Shown: positions 17,431 to 18,475 of the stretch, piece by piece
Position numbering within the stretch: position 1 is the first letter of the stretch
Layout: each line of letters begins with the position of its first letter
Source of the DNA: Comamonadaceae bacterium
Lineage (GTDB): Bacteria; Pseudomonadota; Gammaproteobacteria; Burkholderiales; Burkholderiaceae_C
DNA length: 18,475 nt
Reading direction: 5' to 3'
NCBI GenBank assembly: GCA_947494405.1
Contig: CANLWQ010000009.1
Span: 1-18,475 of the forward strand
The notes under the pieces: generated by a model
What the model was told of the DNA's origin: nothing
The model's database searches: none
What the model saw: the letters and a program-made list of their open reading frames with translations, nothing else
Made by a program: the position numbers and the translations under genes

Positions 17431-18475
17431 ATGACCGTCCCTCACATTCCCGCTCGCTACGACCATGTTGGCAGTTTTTTACGCCCCGCTTACCTGTTGG
17501 AAGCCCGCGAGCAAAAAGCCAAAGGTCAGATCACCCCAGAGCAGCTGCGGCTGGTGGAAGACAAGGCCATTACCGAGATTGTGAAGTTCCAAGAGGAGGT
17601 GGGCTTGAAGTCGATCACCGATGGCGAGTTCCGTCGCACCTATTTCCATATCGACTTTCTTGAGCAAATGGGCGGCGTAAAAACCGATATCCCCGTGACC
17701 ATAGAGCGCCCCGATGGCACACAAGAGTTGGCACCCCCGGTCATTCGCGTGATCGACAAAGTGCGCCATGTGAAAGACATACAACTGGCCGATTTCAACT
17801 ACCTGAAGTCGCAAATTGCCAAGGGCAGCTCGCCCAAAGTGACCATACCCTCGCCCACCATGCTGCACTTCCGTGGTGGCCGTGCTGGCATCAGCAAAGA
17901 CGCTTACCCTGAGCTAGACCCCGCGTTTTATGACGATGTTGCCAAAGCCTATGGCGATGAGTTGCGCAGCCTGTCAGCGGCCGGTTGCAACTATGTGCAA
18001 ATGGACGACACCAACCTCGCCTATTTGTGCGACGACAAAATGCGTGAAGCTGCCCGTGCCCGTGGCGACGACCCCAACGAGTTGCCACACCGCTACGCCG
18101 CCTTCATCAACAAAGTGGTGGCGCAAAAGCCTGCGGGCATGACTTTGGCCATGCACCTGTGTCGAGGCAATTTCAAAAGCACCCACGCCGCGGCCGGCAA
18201 CTATGAACCCGTGGCCGAAGCGCTGCTGTCTGAGATGAACATAGACGCCTACTTTCTGGAATACGACGATGACCGCAGCGGCGACTTTCGCCCTTTGCGC
18301 TTCCTAGCCAAAGACAAATTGGTGGTGCTGGGCTTGGTGACCACCAAGTTTGGCGCGATGGAGAGCAAAGACAGTTTGAAGCGGCGCATTGACGAGGCGG
18401 CCAAATACGCGCCGCTGTCGCAGTTGGCGCTGTCTCCCCAGTGCGGTTTTTCCAGCACGGTACACGGCAACAACA
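17431..18475 (+). CDS. MetE-like cobalamin-independent methionine synthase core protein (3' end outside window)
   Basis: The 348 visible codons read MTVPHIPARYDHVGSF... and run off the window end. This is the short single-barrel form of MetE (about 370 residues in YxjG/YxjH-like proteins), not the 750-residue two-barrel enzyme, so only a few tens of residues are missing. The zinc site of the MetE C-terminal domain is intact: His242 and Cys244 (MHLCRGNF), Glu277 (FLEYDDD) and Cys338 (SPQCGFSS); also QMDDTN near 190-195. It is expected to transfer a methyl group to a thiol such as homocysteine; the donor in short forms is poorly defined. It is transcribed away from the GntR gene and shares its control region. 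ATG at 17431 with GGAG 9 bases upstream is a convincing start. A role in recycling methyl groups from methoxylated aromatics is a hypothesis. Confidence 0.87.
   Translation, partial: MTVPHIPARYDHVGSFLRPAYLLEAREQKAKGQITPEQLRLVEDKAITEIVKFQEEVGLKSITDGEFRRTYFHIDFLEQMGGVKTDIPVTIERPDGTQELAPPVIRVIDKVRHVKDIQLADFNYLKSQIAKGSSPKVTIPSPTMLHFRGGRAGISKDAYPELDPAFYDDVAKAYGDELRSLSAAGCNYVQMDDTNLAYLCDDKMREAARARGDDPNELPHRYAAFINKVVAQKPAGMTLAMHLCRGNFKSTHAAAGNYEPVAEALLSEMNIDAYFLEYDDDRSGDFRPLRFLAKDKLVVLGLVTTKFGAMESKDSLKRRIDEAAKYAPLSQLALSPQCGFSSTVHGNN

Overview
The window looks like chromosomal DNA from a betaproteobacterium of the Burkholderiales, most likely Comamonadaceae (a Limnohabitans, Rhodoferax or Polaromonas type organism). 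This rests on the RpoD sequence, the moderately high G+C, and a protocatechuate 4,5-cleavage gene order close to the Comamonas pmd operon. It is inference from sequence features, not from a search. All genes appear intact except the two cut by the window edges. I see no rRNA, tRNA, CRISPR array, insertion sequence or phage gene.

Layout. (1) Bases 1-2792, plus strand: most of rpoD (housekeeping sigma-70, probably cut at its 5' end), then an EamA/DMT transporter gene whose ATG overlaps the rpoD stop. (2) Bases 2789-16495, minus strand: a tightly packed run of 15 genes, with gaps of 42 bases or less and many 4-base ATGA overlaps. In transcription order these are livK-livH-livM-livG-livF (branched-chain amino-acid type ABC importer), a prepilin peptidase, galD/ligU, ligJ, ligK, ligI, ligA, ligB, a beta-lactamase-fold serine hydrolase, ligC and an aldo/keto reductase. 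(3) Bases 16570-17322, minus strand: a GntR/FCD regulator just upstream of livK. (4) A 108-base divergent control region with two similar palindromes. (5) From 17431, plus strand: a short MetE-like (cobalamin-independent methionine synthase core) gene, cut by the window end.

How the genes work together. The window encodes every enzyme of the protocatechuate 4,5-cleavage pathway. LigAB opens the ring to 4-carboxy-2-hydroxymuconate semialdehyde (CHMS). LigC oxidises its hemiacetal to 2-pyrone-4,6-dicarboxylate (PDC). LigI hydrolyses PDC to 4-oxalomesaconate (OMA). GalD/LigU isomerises OMA, LigJ hydrates it to 4-carboxy-4-hydroxy-2-oxoadipate (CHA), and LigK splits CHA to pyruvate and oxaloacetate. 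Catalytic residues are visible in all of them. The order U-J-K-I-A-B-C is that of Comamonas pmdU-E-F-D-A-B-C as I recall it, but the single-gene transporter is absent, a complete five-gene ABC importer stands upstream, and a serine hydrolase sits between ligB and ligC. The importer probably takes up the aromatic acid or a precursor.

The less expected parts are the prepilin peptidase between importer and pathway, the serine hydrolase and the aldo/keto reductase, the GntR/FCD regulator where LysR regulators are the known type, and the MetE-like gene sharing the regulator's control region. The last may link the locus to one-carbon metabolism of methoxylated aromatics; that is a hypothesis.
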